Positions 24,643-32,706 of a stretch of DNA of 42,783 nucleotides are shown piece by piece. The position numbers were made by a program, and so were the translations under genes. Position 1 is the stretch's first letter. Each line of letters starts with the position of its first letter. The notes under the pieces were generated by a model, which searched no databases, had not been told where the DNA came from, and saw nothing but the letters and a program-made list of their open reading frames with translations. This stretch comes from an uncultured Pelagibacteraceae bacterium (GTDB taxonomy: Bacteria; Pseudomonadota; Alphaproteobacteria; Pelagibacterales; Pelagibacteraceae): positions 1 to 42,783 of the forward strand of contig CACFXK010000011.1 of assembly GCA_902570125.1 (NCBI GenBank). Direction: 5' to 3'.

Positions 24643-25746
24643 ATGGATGATGTTGTCATAGTTGGTGGAGGTATAATAGGCGCTGCAACTGCATACTTTT
24701 TATCAATGGAAGGTAGAAAAGTTAAGGTAATTGAGAGAGACCCTACATATAAGACTGCCTCATTTCCTTTATCTTTAGGTGGATTTAGAAGACAATTTTT
24801 TCAAAAAGAAAATATACTTTTAGGTAAGTTTGCTAGAGAATTCATTTTTAAAATACCAGAATTATTAAAAACAAAAAAAAATCCAAACCCAACGGCAAGC
24901 ATGGTTCCTAATGGATACCTTTTAATGTTTGGACCAGAACATGCAGAGGAACAATATAAAGCTTTGGAAAATCATAGAGAATGCGATGCTGGTACAAAAA
25001 ATATTAAAGGTTCAGAATTAAATAAAATTTTTCCATATATAAATAACGAAGGTATAGAAACAGCTACATATACTGATAACAAAAGTGAAGGTTGGATTGA
25101 TCCTTTTATGTTTCATAGTGCTTTAAAAAGTAAAGCAATTGAGTTAGGCGCAGAGTTTCTTAAAGGTGAGGTTAAAAATTTGTCTGAGATAAATGCAAAA
25201 ACTATCATTTCAGCAGCGGGATGTTGGACTAAAGAATTGTTATCAGATATTCCAGTTGAACCACAAAAGCACACTGTATTTCGAGTTAAATGTCCAAAAC
25301 ATTTTCCTGATATGCCACTAACCGGAGATTTAACAACAGGTGTATATTGGAGACCAGAGGGTAAAGAGTTCTTAGCAGGTTCACCTATATCTGTATTTGA
25401 TGCGAAAGATTTAGAACCAGCATGGAATGATTTTGAAGAATTAGTTTGGCCTGCTCTGGCAAAAAGAGTTCCAGCCTTTGAAGAACTAAAATTAACCGGT
25501 GGTTGGGCAGGATTTTATGATTGTAATAAACTTGATAACAACGCAGTTGTAGGCAAACATCCAAAATATGACAATGTTTATTTAGCCTCTGGTTTCACTG
25601 GAAGAGGTTTAATGCAGGCACCAGGTATTGGAAGGGCTCTGACTGAATTGATTACAACAGGTAGCTACCAATCAATAGATATAAGTGTTTTTGATGTAGA
25701 AAGAGTTTTAAAAAGTAATGCTAGACCAGAACCTTACGTTTTATAA
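24643..25746 (+). CDS. FAD-dependent oxidoreductase of the D-amino acid oxidase (DAO) family
   Basis: This is a 367-residue flavoprotein. The FAD motif VVIVGGGIIGAATAYFLS is at residues 4-21, SLGGFRRQF near 44, GWIDPFMFHSALKSKA near 149, the middle AAGCWTKELL strand near 187, and a C-terminal GGWAGFYD with LASGFTGRGLMQAPGIG near 305-335. The family covers sarcosine, dimethylglycine and D-amino acid oxidases or dehydrogenases, all oxidising a C-N bond. Which amine it uses cannot be told from the sequence. The stop overlaps the end of a short minus-strand frame by 6 bases. Confidence 0.88.
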   Translation: MDDVVIVGGGIIGAATAYFLSMEGRKVKVIERDPTYKTASFPLSLGGFRRQFFQKENILLGKFAREFIFKIPELLKTKKNPNPTASMVPNGYLLMFGPEHAEEQYKALENHRECDAGTKNIKGSELNKIFPYINNEGIETATYTDNKSEGWIDPFMFHSALKSKAIELGAEFLKGEVKNLSEINAKTIISAAGCWTKELLSDIPVEPQKHTVFRVKCPKHFPDMPLTGDLTTGVYWRPEGKEFLAGSPISVFDAKDLEPAWNDFEELVWPALAKRVPAFEELKLTGGWAGFYDCNKLDNNAVVGKHPKYDNVYLASGFTGRGLMQAPGIGRALTELITTGSYQSIDISVFDVERVLKSNARPEPYVL

Positions 25747-25920
25747 TTTTTTAACATAAACTCCTAGTATTCCGTTAAATATAGATACAGCTAATATCAA
25801 TAATTGTCCTTTAAACGAGTAAAATTCAAAGGATGGATAAAAACTTATCCCAATCGAAAAAAAAAGATAAGTTAACACAAAAGGCCGATAAAATTTTTTT
25901 ATAAAATTTAAAATTTTCAC
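25741..25920 (-). CDS. 59-residue hydrophobic membrane protein directly after an EamA stop
   Basis: The gap 25747-25920 holds an open minus-strand frame of 59 codons. It starts with GTG at 25918-25920, immediately after the TAA of the upstream permease and in the same frame, and stops at 25741. The product has two hydrophobic segments (FVLTYLFFSIGISFY at about 14-28 and LLILAVSIFNGILGVYV at about 40-56) and lysine-rich ends, which gives it membrane-protein character. It is either a separate small gene translated by re-initiation, or a read-through tail of the permease. No family is recognised. Confidence 0.6.
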   Translation of the reverse strand: MKILNFIKKFYRPFVLTYLFFSIGISFYPSFEFYSFKGQLLILAVSIFNGILGVYVKKL

Positions 25921-26769
25921 TTACTTTCTAGTTGCAATATAAACGCCAATTGTTGCAAGTATAAATCCTGCTATATCAATATTAGATAACTTTTCTCCTA
26001 AAAATAAATAGGCCATCATAGCTGTTGTAGGTGGGACAAGAAAAAATAATGTTGAAGTTTTACTCACTGAGCCTGCTTTTATTAAAAACATTAAAATTGT
26101 GAAGGCTCCAAATGACACTAGAATAATCTGATGTGTCATTCCTAATAAAAATCCTGTTGTAAAATTTATATAAGGAGTTTCAAATGTTAATATTAAAATT
26201 AAATTAAAAGCACAGCCACCAAAAGCTTGAAATCCATTATTAACTGATAATGGAACATTACCACTTAATTTTTTTTGCCACAAAGTTCCTGTAGTGATTG
26301 CAGCAAGAGCAATAAAACAAGTTACTAGTCCATCCTTTGGGAACTCATCTCCAAAATCTACTCCAAGCACTAGTAAAGAGCCAATAAAACCAAATATAAT
26401 ACCAACCCACTGTCTCCACCCTATTACTTCCTTATAAATTGGTCCTGATAATAAGTTAGTTAATATTGGCTGAAGAGTAACTATTAAAGCTACAACACTT
26501 GCAGGGACTCCTACATGAAACGCGTACCAACAACCGCCAAGATATAATCCATGAAATAATACACCTGTAGTTATGCTTTCTAATATATATCTCACTTTTG
26601 TAAAAATTATCTCTTTTTTAAGTAATGCGAATAAGAAGAAACCTATAGTTACAATTCCAAATCTAAAGGAAAGTGCCGCAAAAGGTGTTGCATTCTGAAC
26701 TATAATATCACCTGAGATGAATGCAGATGACCATAGCAATATAAATAGTAAAGGAAATGTTTTAATCAT
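25921..26769 (-). CDS. EamA-family (DMT) permease
   Basis: This is a 282-residue protein with about ten transmembrane helices in two EamA repeats. LLWSSAFISGDIIVQNATPFAALSFRF near the N-terminus and VPASVVALIVTLQPILTNLLSG near 90, then VPPTTAMMAYLFLGEKLSNIDIAGFILATIGVYI at the C-terminus, are typical of the RhaT/EamA metabolite-exporter group. It belongs to a different subgroup from the permeases at 15200, 30682 and 39522. Substrate is unknown. A 59-codon frame follows its stop without a base between. Confidence 0.88.
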   Translation of the reverse strand: MIKTFPLLFILLWSSAFISGDIIVQNATPFAALSFRFGIVTIGFFLFALLKKEIIFTKVRYILESITTGVLFHGLYLGGCWYAFHVGVPASVVALIVTLQPILTNLLSGPIYKEVIGWRQWVGIIFGFIGSLLVLGVDFGDEFPKDGLVTCFIALAAITTGTLWQKKLSGNVPLSVNNGFQAFGGCAFNLILILTFETPYINFTTGFLLGMTHQIILVSFGAFTILMFLIKAGSVSKTSTLFFLVPPTTAMMAYLFLGEKLSNIDIAGFILATIGVYIATRK

Positions 26770-26801
26770 TTATTGAGGATTTAAGTCACAAAATTTCCTA
26801 A

Positions 26802-27809
26802 CTAAATTTTGACAAGCATTTTGCCAATATTTTTACCGTTTAATAAATCAATAAATGACTTTGGAGCATTCTCTATTCCTTCGTAGATAGTTTCTTTAAA
26901 TTTTATTTTACCATCTGCCAACCATTTTGACATTTCAGTTTCAAATAGTTCTCTTTCATTATCGTGATCAAAAATAAGAAATCCTTTAATTGTAAGTCTT
27001 TTTACTAAAACATAAGCCATATTTTTCAAACCAGATCCAGGATTTGTTGCATTCATCTGTGAAATTCTTCCACAAATCACAATACGACCATATGTTTTCA
27101 TTTGGAAAATAGCGGACTCTAAAAAGTCTCCACCAACATTATCAAAATAAAGATCAAAACCATCAGGACAAATTTCCTTGAAATGTAATACAAGGTTTTC
27201 TACTTTCTTATAATTAAAAGCATGATCAACTTTTAATTCATTTTTTAACCAATCAACTTTTTCATCAGACCCTGTGCTGGCAATAACTTTACATCCAAGA
27301 TTTTTTGCAATTTGACAAACTGTAGATCCAACACTACCTCCAGCAGAAGAGACTAATATAGTTTGCCCAGATTTCAATTTTCCATGTTTGAAAAGTCCAA
27401 TATAAGCTGTGTGCCCTGTCATTCCAAGTGGACCCAAGTATGACTGTATAGGTATATCAATTGGTTTTAGTTTCTTTAGTTCATCAGAACTACAAACAAA
27501 TTTATCTCTCATACCAAGACTGCTAAATACTAAATCTCCAACACTAAAATCTTTATCATTTGAGAGTTCTACTTTACCAATTGCATACCCTTCCATTTCC
27601 TCACCGATTTTAAATGGTGGTTTATAATTTTTTCTCTCAGTCATTCTTGCACGCATGTATGGATCAACTGATATCCATGAATTTGACACTAAAATATTTT
27701 TTTCATCATTAATTGAAATTTCTTTTGATTTTATTTCAAAATCTGTCTCTTTTGGTAATCCGGTTGGAATATAATTTTTTAAAGATACGTATTTACTAAC
27801 CACAGACAT
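26802..27809 (-). CDS. NADP-dependent MDR oxidoreductase (leukotriene B4 dehydrogenase/CurA-like)
   Basis: This is a 335-residue zinc-independent medium-chain dehydrogenase/reductase. SWISVDPYMRARM near residue 45, GEEMEGYAIGKV near 68, LGPLGMTGHTAYIGL near 125, the NADP loop SSAGGSVGSTVCQIAKNLG near 154 and DLYFDNVGGDFLESA near 218 are the signature of the family that reduces alpha,beta-unsaturated ketones and aldehydes. It ends 32 bases before the EamA gene and starts 1 base after msrA. With msrA it suggests detoxification of oxidised products, which is inference. Confidence 0.9.
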   Translation of the reverse strand: MSVVSKYVSLKNYIPTGLPKETDFEIKSKEISINDEKNILVSNSWISVDPYMRARMTERKNYKPPFKIGEEMEGYAIGKVELSNDKDFSVGDLVFSSLGMRDKFVCSSDELKKLKPIDIPIQSYLGPLGMTGHTAYIGLFKHGKLKSGQTILVSSAGGSVGSTVCQIAKNLGCKVIASTGSDEKVDWLKNELKVDHAFNYKKVENLVLHFKEICPDGFDLYFDNVGGDFLESAIFQMKTYGRIVICGRISQMNATNPGSGLKNMAYVLVKRLTIKGFLIFDHDNERELFETEMSKWLADGKIKFKETIYEGIENAPKSFIDLLNGKNIGKMLVKI

Positions 27810-27810
27810 A

Positions 27811-28389
27811 TTAATTCCCCCAAATACTATTTAATATTGCTTCGCGTCTACATCCTTTTTTATATCTTAGGTAATTAAGAAAATTTATTTGGTAATAATC
27901 TTGATGAACAGCCTCTGCAATATAAAATTTATCAAATTTTCTTACATAAGTTACTACTTTTTTTTCGAATTTTTTCTCTATTTCCTTAATACTATTTTCT
28001 ATTAAGTTTTTTTGCTCATCATTTTGATAAAATGCCACTGATCTATAACTATATCCCTTGTCACAAAATTGTCCTACAGCATCAAATGGATCAATATTTA
28101 CCCAGAATTCTTCTAAGAGTTTTTCATAGCTAACTACTTCTGGAATATATATGACTTCAATAACCTCAAAATGACCTGTGTTTCCATATGTAACTTCTTT
28201 ATAAGTTGGATTTTCTGTAGTACCACCTGAATAGCCAGAGATAACTTTTGAAACACCAAGAATATTCTCAAAAGATTCCTCCATACACCAAAAGCATCCT
28301 CCAGCAAAATAGGCTTTTTCAAAATTTGGTGAATTGGCAAAGCTGATTGAAGAAATAAGAAAGAAAATTATTGATAAAATTTTTTTCAT
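27811..28389 (-). CDS. msrA: Periplasmic peptide-methionine (S)-S-oxide reductase
   Basis: This is a 192-residue MsrA that repairs methionine S-sulfoxide in proteins. The nucleophile is C32 in GGCFWCMEE; SGYSGGTTENPTYKEVTYGNTGHFE follows, and C180 in KKGCRRE could be a resolving cysteine. A signal peptide (residues 1-18, ending SSISFANS) places it in the periplasm, unlike most MsrA. The start codon itself is the last triplet of a 17-base-pair hairpin, so translation may be controlled. Confidence 0.95.
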   Translation of the reverse strand: MKKILSIIFFLISSISFANSPNFEKAYFAGGCFWCMEESFENILGVSKVISGYSGGTTENPTYKEVTYGNTGHFEVIEVIYIPEVVSYEKLLEEFWVNIDPFDAVGQFCDKGYSYRSVAFYQNDEQKNLIENSIKEIEKKFEKKVVTYVRKFDKFYIAEAVHQDYYQINFLNYLRYKKGCRREAILNSIWGN

Positions 28390-28430
28390 TAAAGGTAGCT
28401 ATCTAGATTAATGATAGCTTACCTTTAATG
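28387..28430 (-). repeat. Long inverted repeat covering the msrA start codon
   Basis: CATTAAAGGTAGCTATC at 28387-28403 and GATAGCTTACCTTTAATG at 28413-28430 are inverted copies of 17 bases with one bulged T and a 9-base loop. On the minus-strand transcript the msrA AUG closes the 3' arm, so start codon and upstream bases are paired. No U-tract follows directly, which makes an ordinary terminator for the upstream fdh gene less likely, though not excluded. Confidence 0.75.
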
Positions 28431-28446
28431 TTTTGTATTTAAAACT

Positions 28447-29646
28447 CTATTTTTTTTGATATTTTGCCGCTTCTTCAGAACCGCCTGTAGCACTTCCTTT
28501 ACTGTAAGAGTGAGCACCCATTCCTGCTAACTGACCATCTTTGACAATTAAATATTGATCTCTCATTTCAGTACCATCAAAAAAGCACTCAAGTATTTCT
28601 CTAACACCGTCTGCGTATCTAGCCTGGGCAGATAGTGAAGTTCCAGAAGTATGAGGTGTCATTCCATGGTTTGGCATTGTTCTCCATACATGATCGTTTG
28701 GAGCTGGTTGAGGAAACCACACGTCTCCTGCATACCCACTTAGTTGACCACTTTCTAAAGCTTTAGCAATTGCATCTCTATTACAAATTTTACCTCTTGC
28801 TGTATTTACAATATATGCACCTTTTTTCATTTTAGATATCATTTCATCATCAAATAAATTTTCTGTTTCAGGATGAAGAGGACAGTTAATTGTAACAACA
28901 TCACATACTTTAACCATAGACTCTACAGTTTCATGAAAAGTAAGATTTAACTCTTTTTCAACTGACTCAGGTAATCTATGTCTATCAAAATAATGAAGAT
29001 GTACATCAAATGGTTTCATTTTTCTTAATGCATCTAAACCAATTCTTCCAGCCGCAACTGTTCCAATGTGCATTCCTTCAACATCGTAAGACCTTTGAAC
29101 TGCATCAGCAATATTCCATCCACCTTCATTAACAATTCGGTGTTGGTTGTGATAATCTCTTACCATTGATACAATCATCATTACTATGTGCTCAGCAACT
29201 GATCTTGAATTACAAAATGTTACTTCGACAACATCAATTTTATTATCCATTGCTGCCTGCAAATCTACATGGTCTGAACCAATTCCTGCTGTGATCGCAA
29301 TTTTTAAATTTTTTGCCTTTTCAATTCTTTCTTTTGTTAAATAATATGGAAAGAATGGTTGAGAAATAACTATATCAGCATCAACGATATGTTTGTCAGC
29401 TTCGCATCCATCACCATCTTTACTATTTGTTACAACTAACTCATGACCGTTACTCTCTAAAAATTTTCTTAATCCTAATTCACCAGATACACATCCTAAT
29501 AGTTCTCCAGGCGTAAAATCTCTACCTTTTGGACTTGGTAGTGTCATCCCATCTGGATATTTTTCTAGTTTTGGAAGATCTGACAATGGGTAGCTTTTAG
29601 GCATCCCACCTTTTGGATCATCATATAATACGCAAAGTACTTTCAT
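28447..29646 (-). CDS. fdh: NAD-dependent formate dehydrogenase
   Basis: This is a 399-residue enzyme of the D-2-hydroxyacid dehydrogenase fold that oxidises formate to CO2 with NAD+. It is close to the Pseudomonas/plant FDH throughout: TAGIGSDHVDLQAA near residue 118, VTFCNSRSVAEHIVMM near 142 (formate-binding Asn), TVAAGRIGLDALRKMKPFDV near 197, NCPLHPETE, IVNTARGK with the catalytic Arg, AGDVWFPQPAP and HTSGTSLSAQARYADG, then the FDH-only tail GAHSYSKGSATGGSEEAAKY. General hydroxyacid dehydrogenases lack this tail and the extended N-terminus. It would be the last step of C1 oxidation, giving NADH. Confidence 0.96.
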   Translation of the reverse strand: MKVLCVLYDDPKGGMPKSYPLSDLPKLEKYPDGMTLPSPKGRDFTPGELLGCVSGELGLRKFLESNGHELVVTNSKDGDGCEADKHIVDADIVISQPFFPYYLTKERIEKAKNLKIAITAGIGSDHVDLQAAMDNKIDVVEVTFCNSRSVAEHIVMMIVSMVRDYHNQHRIVNEGGWNIADAVQRSYDVEGMHIGTVAAGRIGLDALRKMKPFDVHLHYFDRHRLPESVEKELNLTFHETVESMVKVCDVVTINCPLHPETENLFDDEMISKMKKGAYIVNTARGKICNRDAIAKALESGQLSGYAGDVWFPQPAPNDHVWRTMPNHGMTPHTSGTSLSAQARYADGVREILECFFDGTEMRDQYLIVKDGQLAGMGAHSYSKGSATGGSEEAAKYQKK

Positions 29647-29650
29647 TTTT

Positions 29651-29730
29651 TCTCCTAATATTTATGTTTTAAAATCTCTCTATAGATATTTTCTTAAGAA
29701 AGTGTAGCATAAAATTAGAACATCAATCAA
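29651..29730 (-). promoter_or_regulatory. Candidate promoter and Shine-Dalgarno of fdh
   Basis: On the minus strand AGGAGA (29651-29656) lies five bases before the fdh ATG. Further upstream TACACT (29701-29706) and TTGATT (29725-29730) are spaced by 18 bases and fit a housekeeping sigma promoter with a leader of about 45 bases. A 12-base palindrome TTTCTTAAGAAA (29690-29701) lies over the expected transcription start. The Shine-Dalgarno is convincing, the promoter boxes much less so. Confidence 0.4.
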
Positions 29731-29745
29731 ACTAATAGTAGTTGA

Positions 29746-30207
29746 TCAGGGGTATTTCTTTTTAGCAACGAATTTATTCAAAATAATTCCAAAGGCTATT
29801 ATAATCAAACATCCAGTTAATATTGGAGAGAATAAATAGTCAAACGATACTGAGCCCAATATGACTATAATAGGATTTCCTCCAGCTGGGGGGTGGGTTA
29901 CATCTAGTAAAATCATAAATCCAACACCGAGACCTACCGCTAAAGGTATTGATATATAAATTGGCAATGGGATAAAATTATAAAATAGAATTCCAATTGT
30001 TGAAGTTACTAGATGTCCAAATAATATATTTTTAGGTTTCGCAAATGGACTTTCTGGGTAACCATATAAAAGAACCATTGAGGATCCAAATGATGCAATT
30101 AAAAAAAGTCCAAAATTAGTTTTATAAGTTAATAAAGTGAGAACACCAATTGTTATAGTTGTGAAAATCAACGCTAAAAGGGATCTTATAACTTTATCTT
30201 TATTCAT
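29746..30207 (-). CDS. HPP-family integral membrane protein
   Basis: This is a 153-residue protein with four to five hydrophobic helices. The family signature DVTHPPAGGNPIIVILG lies near residue 105, and MVLLYGYPESPFAKPKNILFGHLV near 40-62 is the other conserved block. Cyanobacterial and plastid relatives have been linked to nitrite transport; whether that applies here is open. The ATG is adjacent to the stop of the IscU-like gene upstream, so the two are co-translated. Confidence 0.85.
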   Translation of the reverse strand: MNKDKVIRSLLALIFTTITIGVLTLLTYKTNFGLFLIASFGSSMVLLYGYPESPFAKPKNILFGHLVTSTIGILFYNFIPLPIYISIPLAVGLGVGFMILLDVTHPPAGGNPIIVILGSVSFDYLFSPILTGCLIIIAFGIILNKFVAKKKYP

Positions 30208-30603
30208 TTATTGTATTACTTTTTTTAAAGCTTTTATTGGAAGCGTTAAACATTCTTTTCTTGCATAATTTTTTTTATCAAAGATTTTTTTAAACTCTTT
30301 CCATTCACTTGGAAATGAAATATTTTCTTTATCATTAAACTTATCCAATAATTTTAAAAAATTTTTAATTTTATCTTTACTTTTTTTCTTAAAATTTTTT
30401 GTAGCTAAATTTGCAGATGCATTGCAATATATGCATGATTGAGATTGATAAGAAAAATCTTTTATAACATTGTCTTTAATAATTAAAAAAATTTCAATCT
30501 CATCACCACAAATTTGACTTTTATATTTCATCGAATGAGTGCAGTTATTAATATGTTTATTGTTTTTGGTATCAGAAGCTATTTTTAAAATATTAATATC
30601 CAT
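30208..30603 (-). CDS. IscU/SufU-like iron-sulfur scaffold protein
   Basis: This is a 131-residue protein with the cluster-ligand pattern of the NifU N-terminal family: C32 and D34 in ICGDEIEIF, C57 in SQSCIYCNASANL and C118 in RKECLTLP. An additional C60 sits close to the second ligand. The spacing resembles SufU more than IscU, as no His precedes the last Cys. It may hold or pass Fe-S clusters or sulfur. It is paired with an HPP membrane protein rather than with suf genes, which is odd. Confidence 0.75.
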   Translation of the reverse strand: MDINILKIASDTKNNKHINNCTHSMKYKSQICGDEIEIFLIIKDNVIKDFSYQSQSCIYCNASANLATKNFKKKSKDKIKNFLKLLDKFNDKENISFPSEWKEFKKIFDKKNYARKECLTLPIKALKKVIQ

Positions 30604-30681
30604 TAATTTAAGTATTTATTTGATTGTTATTATACAAATTTATATTTATATTTTCATACTTCTTATATAAAAAAATAGCAC

Positions 30682-31587
30682 ATGCTAAACTTAAAAAATC
30701 CTAAAGTAGCCATCCCAATCGTATTAATCGCTGGTATTTTTTGGTCATTTGGTCCATATGTTGTAAGGCATATCGATCAGCCAGAAACAGTTCCTTGGCA
30801 ATATTTATTTACAAGAGGAATAGTTATTTTTCTTTTGCTTAATATGTATTTGTTCCTTGAGGAAGGAAAAGAGTTTTATAAAAATTATTTTAAAGTGGGT
30901 ATATCGGGTCTAATTGGAGGTATTGGCCTTGGTACCGCGATGATAACATTTATATGGTCAATTACTAATACGACAGCAGCTATCACTTTACTTTGTCTTG
31001 CGGCAATGCCATTTATAGCAGCCTTATTAGGATTTTTATTTTTAAAAGAAAAAATTTCATTAACAGTATGGATTGCGATTGTAGTTGCAGCAGCGGGTAT
31101 ATGTATAATGGCTTTTGACAATTCTGGTAAAAATTCATTGCCAGGGCTTGTGTTTGGACTTATTTCTGCATTAGGTTTCTCAATTTTTTCTGTTTCACTT
31201 AGATGGAGAAAAGAAACGCCGAAATTTACTACTGTAGCTTTTGCGGGTTTTTTCTGTTTCATATTTTCTGCTGTAATGCTGATGTCGAACGATGCTAATT
31301 TTTTATCTACTGGAAAAAATGAAGCCTTATTTGCTACTCATGGAACTCTTGTATGCATGGGTTTGATTTTGTATTCAATTGGATCAAAAAATATTCCAGC
31401 AGCTGATCTAACCTTACTCTCACTTACTGAGGTAATTGGTGGAATATTCTGGGTCTGGTTACCATGGATGGGAATTAATGAAGTCCCATCTACGAATACT
31501 ATTATTGGTGGATTTTTTATTTTTATGTCAATTTTTTACTACAGCCTCATTATGCAGTCTAATAGAAGATTTATAGGTTTAAACTAA
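30682..31587 (+). CDS. EamA-family (DMT) permease
   Basis: This is a 301-residue protein with about ten transmembrane helices. LIAGIFWSFGPYVVRHIDQPE near the start, GLIGGIGLGTAMITFIWSITNTTAA near 74, FIAALLGFLFLKEKIS near 112 and LTLLSLTEVIGGIFWVWLPW near 242 mark both EamA halves. It is a paralogue of the permeases at 15200 and 39522. It is followed after 1 base by the amidinotransferase gene and is divergent from the IscU-like gene across 78 bases. It may move a substrate or product of the two enzymes downstream. Confidence 0.88.
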   Translation: MLNLKNPKVAIPIVLIAGIFWSFGPYVVRHIDQPETVPWQYLFTRGIVIFLLLNMYLFLEEGKEFYKNYFKVGISGLIGGIGLGTAMITFIWSITNTTAAITLLCLAAMPFIAALLGFLFLKEKISLTVWIAIVVAAAGICIMAFDNSGKNSLPGLVFGLISALGFSIFSVSLRWRKETPKFTTVAFAGFFCFIFSAVMLMSNDANFLSTGKNEALFATHGTLVCMGLILYSIGSKNIPAADLTLLSLTEVIGGIFWVWLPWMGINEVPSTNTIIGGFFIFMSIFYYSLIMQSNRRFIGLN

Positions 31588-31588
31588 A

Positions 31589-32704
31589 ATGAACAATGAA
31601 AATGTAATTGTCAATAGTTGGAATGAATGGGATCCATTGAAACATGTAATAGTAGGTAAAGCAGATGGTACTTGTATACCTGCCCCTGAGCCAGCATTAG
31701 ATGCCAAAGTTCCAGAAGACAGCGATATGAGAGGAAAATTTGGTCCAAGAACTAAAGATACTGTAGATAAAGCAAATCAGCTTTTAGATAATTTTTCAAA
31801 TATATTAAAAAAAAGAGGGATTAAAGTTGATAGACCAGACCCAATTGATTTTAATCAAAAAACATCTACACCTGATTGGCAAGCGGAGACGATGTTTGGA
31901 TGCATGCCACCGAGAGATGTTTTGTTAACTGTCGGTAATGAAATTTTAGAGGCTACGATGAGTTATCGTTGCCGATGGTTTGAATATCTATGTTACCGAC
32001 CACTTTTAAAACAATATTATAATTCAGATCCAAATATGAGACACGAATCTGCTCCTAAACCAAGATTAACAGATGAGGATTACAGAGAAGATTACTTATC
32101 AGATAAAATAGGAATTCAAAAAAGACTAGAATGGACAGAAAATAAATATTTTGTAACCACTGAAGAGGAGCCATTATTTGATGCTGCTGACGTTCTAAGA
32201 TTTGGTAAAGATTTAGTAGTACAACATGGTTTTACAACAAATTTAAAAGGAATTGATTGGTTAAAAAGACATTATAAAGATCACAGGGTTCATGCTGTTA
32301 ATTTTCCAGGTGATCCTTATCCAATTCATATAGATGCAACCTTTACACCTATCAAGGAGGGTTTAATAATTAACAATCCTCAAAGAAGGCTTCCTAAAAA
32401 GCAAAGAAGATTGTTTGAAAATAACGGATGGGAAATTATTGATAGTGCTCAACCTGCACACAACGAACCCCCACCTCTTTGTTATTCTTCAACATGGCTA
32501 TCAATGAATGTTTTAGTTTTAGATCCTAAAACTGTATGTGTAGAAAAAAGTGAAGTATACCAAGCAGAACAATTAGATAAATTAGGAATGGAGGTTGTTC
32601 CTGTTGAGCTTAGAGACGCTTATGCATTTGGAGGTGGATTGCATTGTTGTACAGCAGATGTTTATAGAGAAGGTGAATTAAAAGATTATTTTCCAAAGCA
32701 ATAA
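31589..32704 (+). CDS. Arginine:glycine amidinotransferase-like enzyme
   Basis: This is a 371-residue protein of the amidinotransferase family, close to vertebrate AGAT. The catalytic set aligns: D198 in LFDAADVLRFGKD, H247 in YPIHIDATF and the nucleophile C353 in GGGLHCCTADVYREG. WLSMNVLVLD near 303 is also shared. AGAT moves the amidino group of arginine to glycine, giving guanidinoacetate and ornithine; StrB-type inosamine-phosphate amidinotransferases belong to the same family and cannot be ruled out. Threonine aldolase, a glycine source, starts 2 bases after it, which favours glycine as acceptor. Confidence 0.9.
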   Translation: MNNENVIVNSWNEWDPLKHVIVGKADGTCIPAPEPALDAKVPEDSDMRGKFGPRTKDTVDKANQLLDNFSNILKKRGIKVDRPDPIDFNQKTSTPDWQAETMFGCMPPRDVLLTVGNEILEATMSYRCRWFEYLCYRPLLKQYYNSDPNMRHESAPKPRLTDEDYREDYLSDKIGIQKRLEWTENKYFVTTEEEPLFDAADVLRFGKDLVVQHGFTTNLKGIDWLKRHYKDHRVHAVNFPGDPYPIHIDATFTPIKEGLIINNPQRRLPKKQRRLFENNGWEIIDSAQPAHNEPPPLCYSSTWLSMNVLVLDPKTVCVEKSEVYQAEQLDKLGMEVVPVELRDAYAFGGGLHCCTADVYREGELKDYFPKQ

Positions 32705-32706
32705 TT

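Noticed and set aside
28447..29646. A generic D-2-hydroxyacid dehydrogenase call
   Set aside because: The extended N-terminus and the tail GAHSYSKGSATGGSEEAAKY are specific to NAD-dependent formate dehydrogenase.
29647..29745. A riboswitch in the fdh leader
   Set aside because: The 99-base gap shows only a Shine-Dalgarno, promoter-like boxes and a short palindrome; no known riboswitch core could be recognised by eye.
30885..31262. 125-codon minus-strand frame opposite the EamA gene
   Set aside because: Antisense shadow of a transmembrane protein; no start context and no family resemblance.
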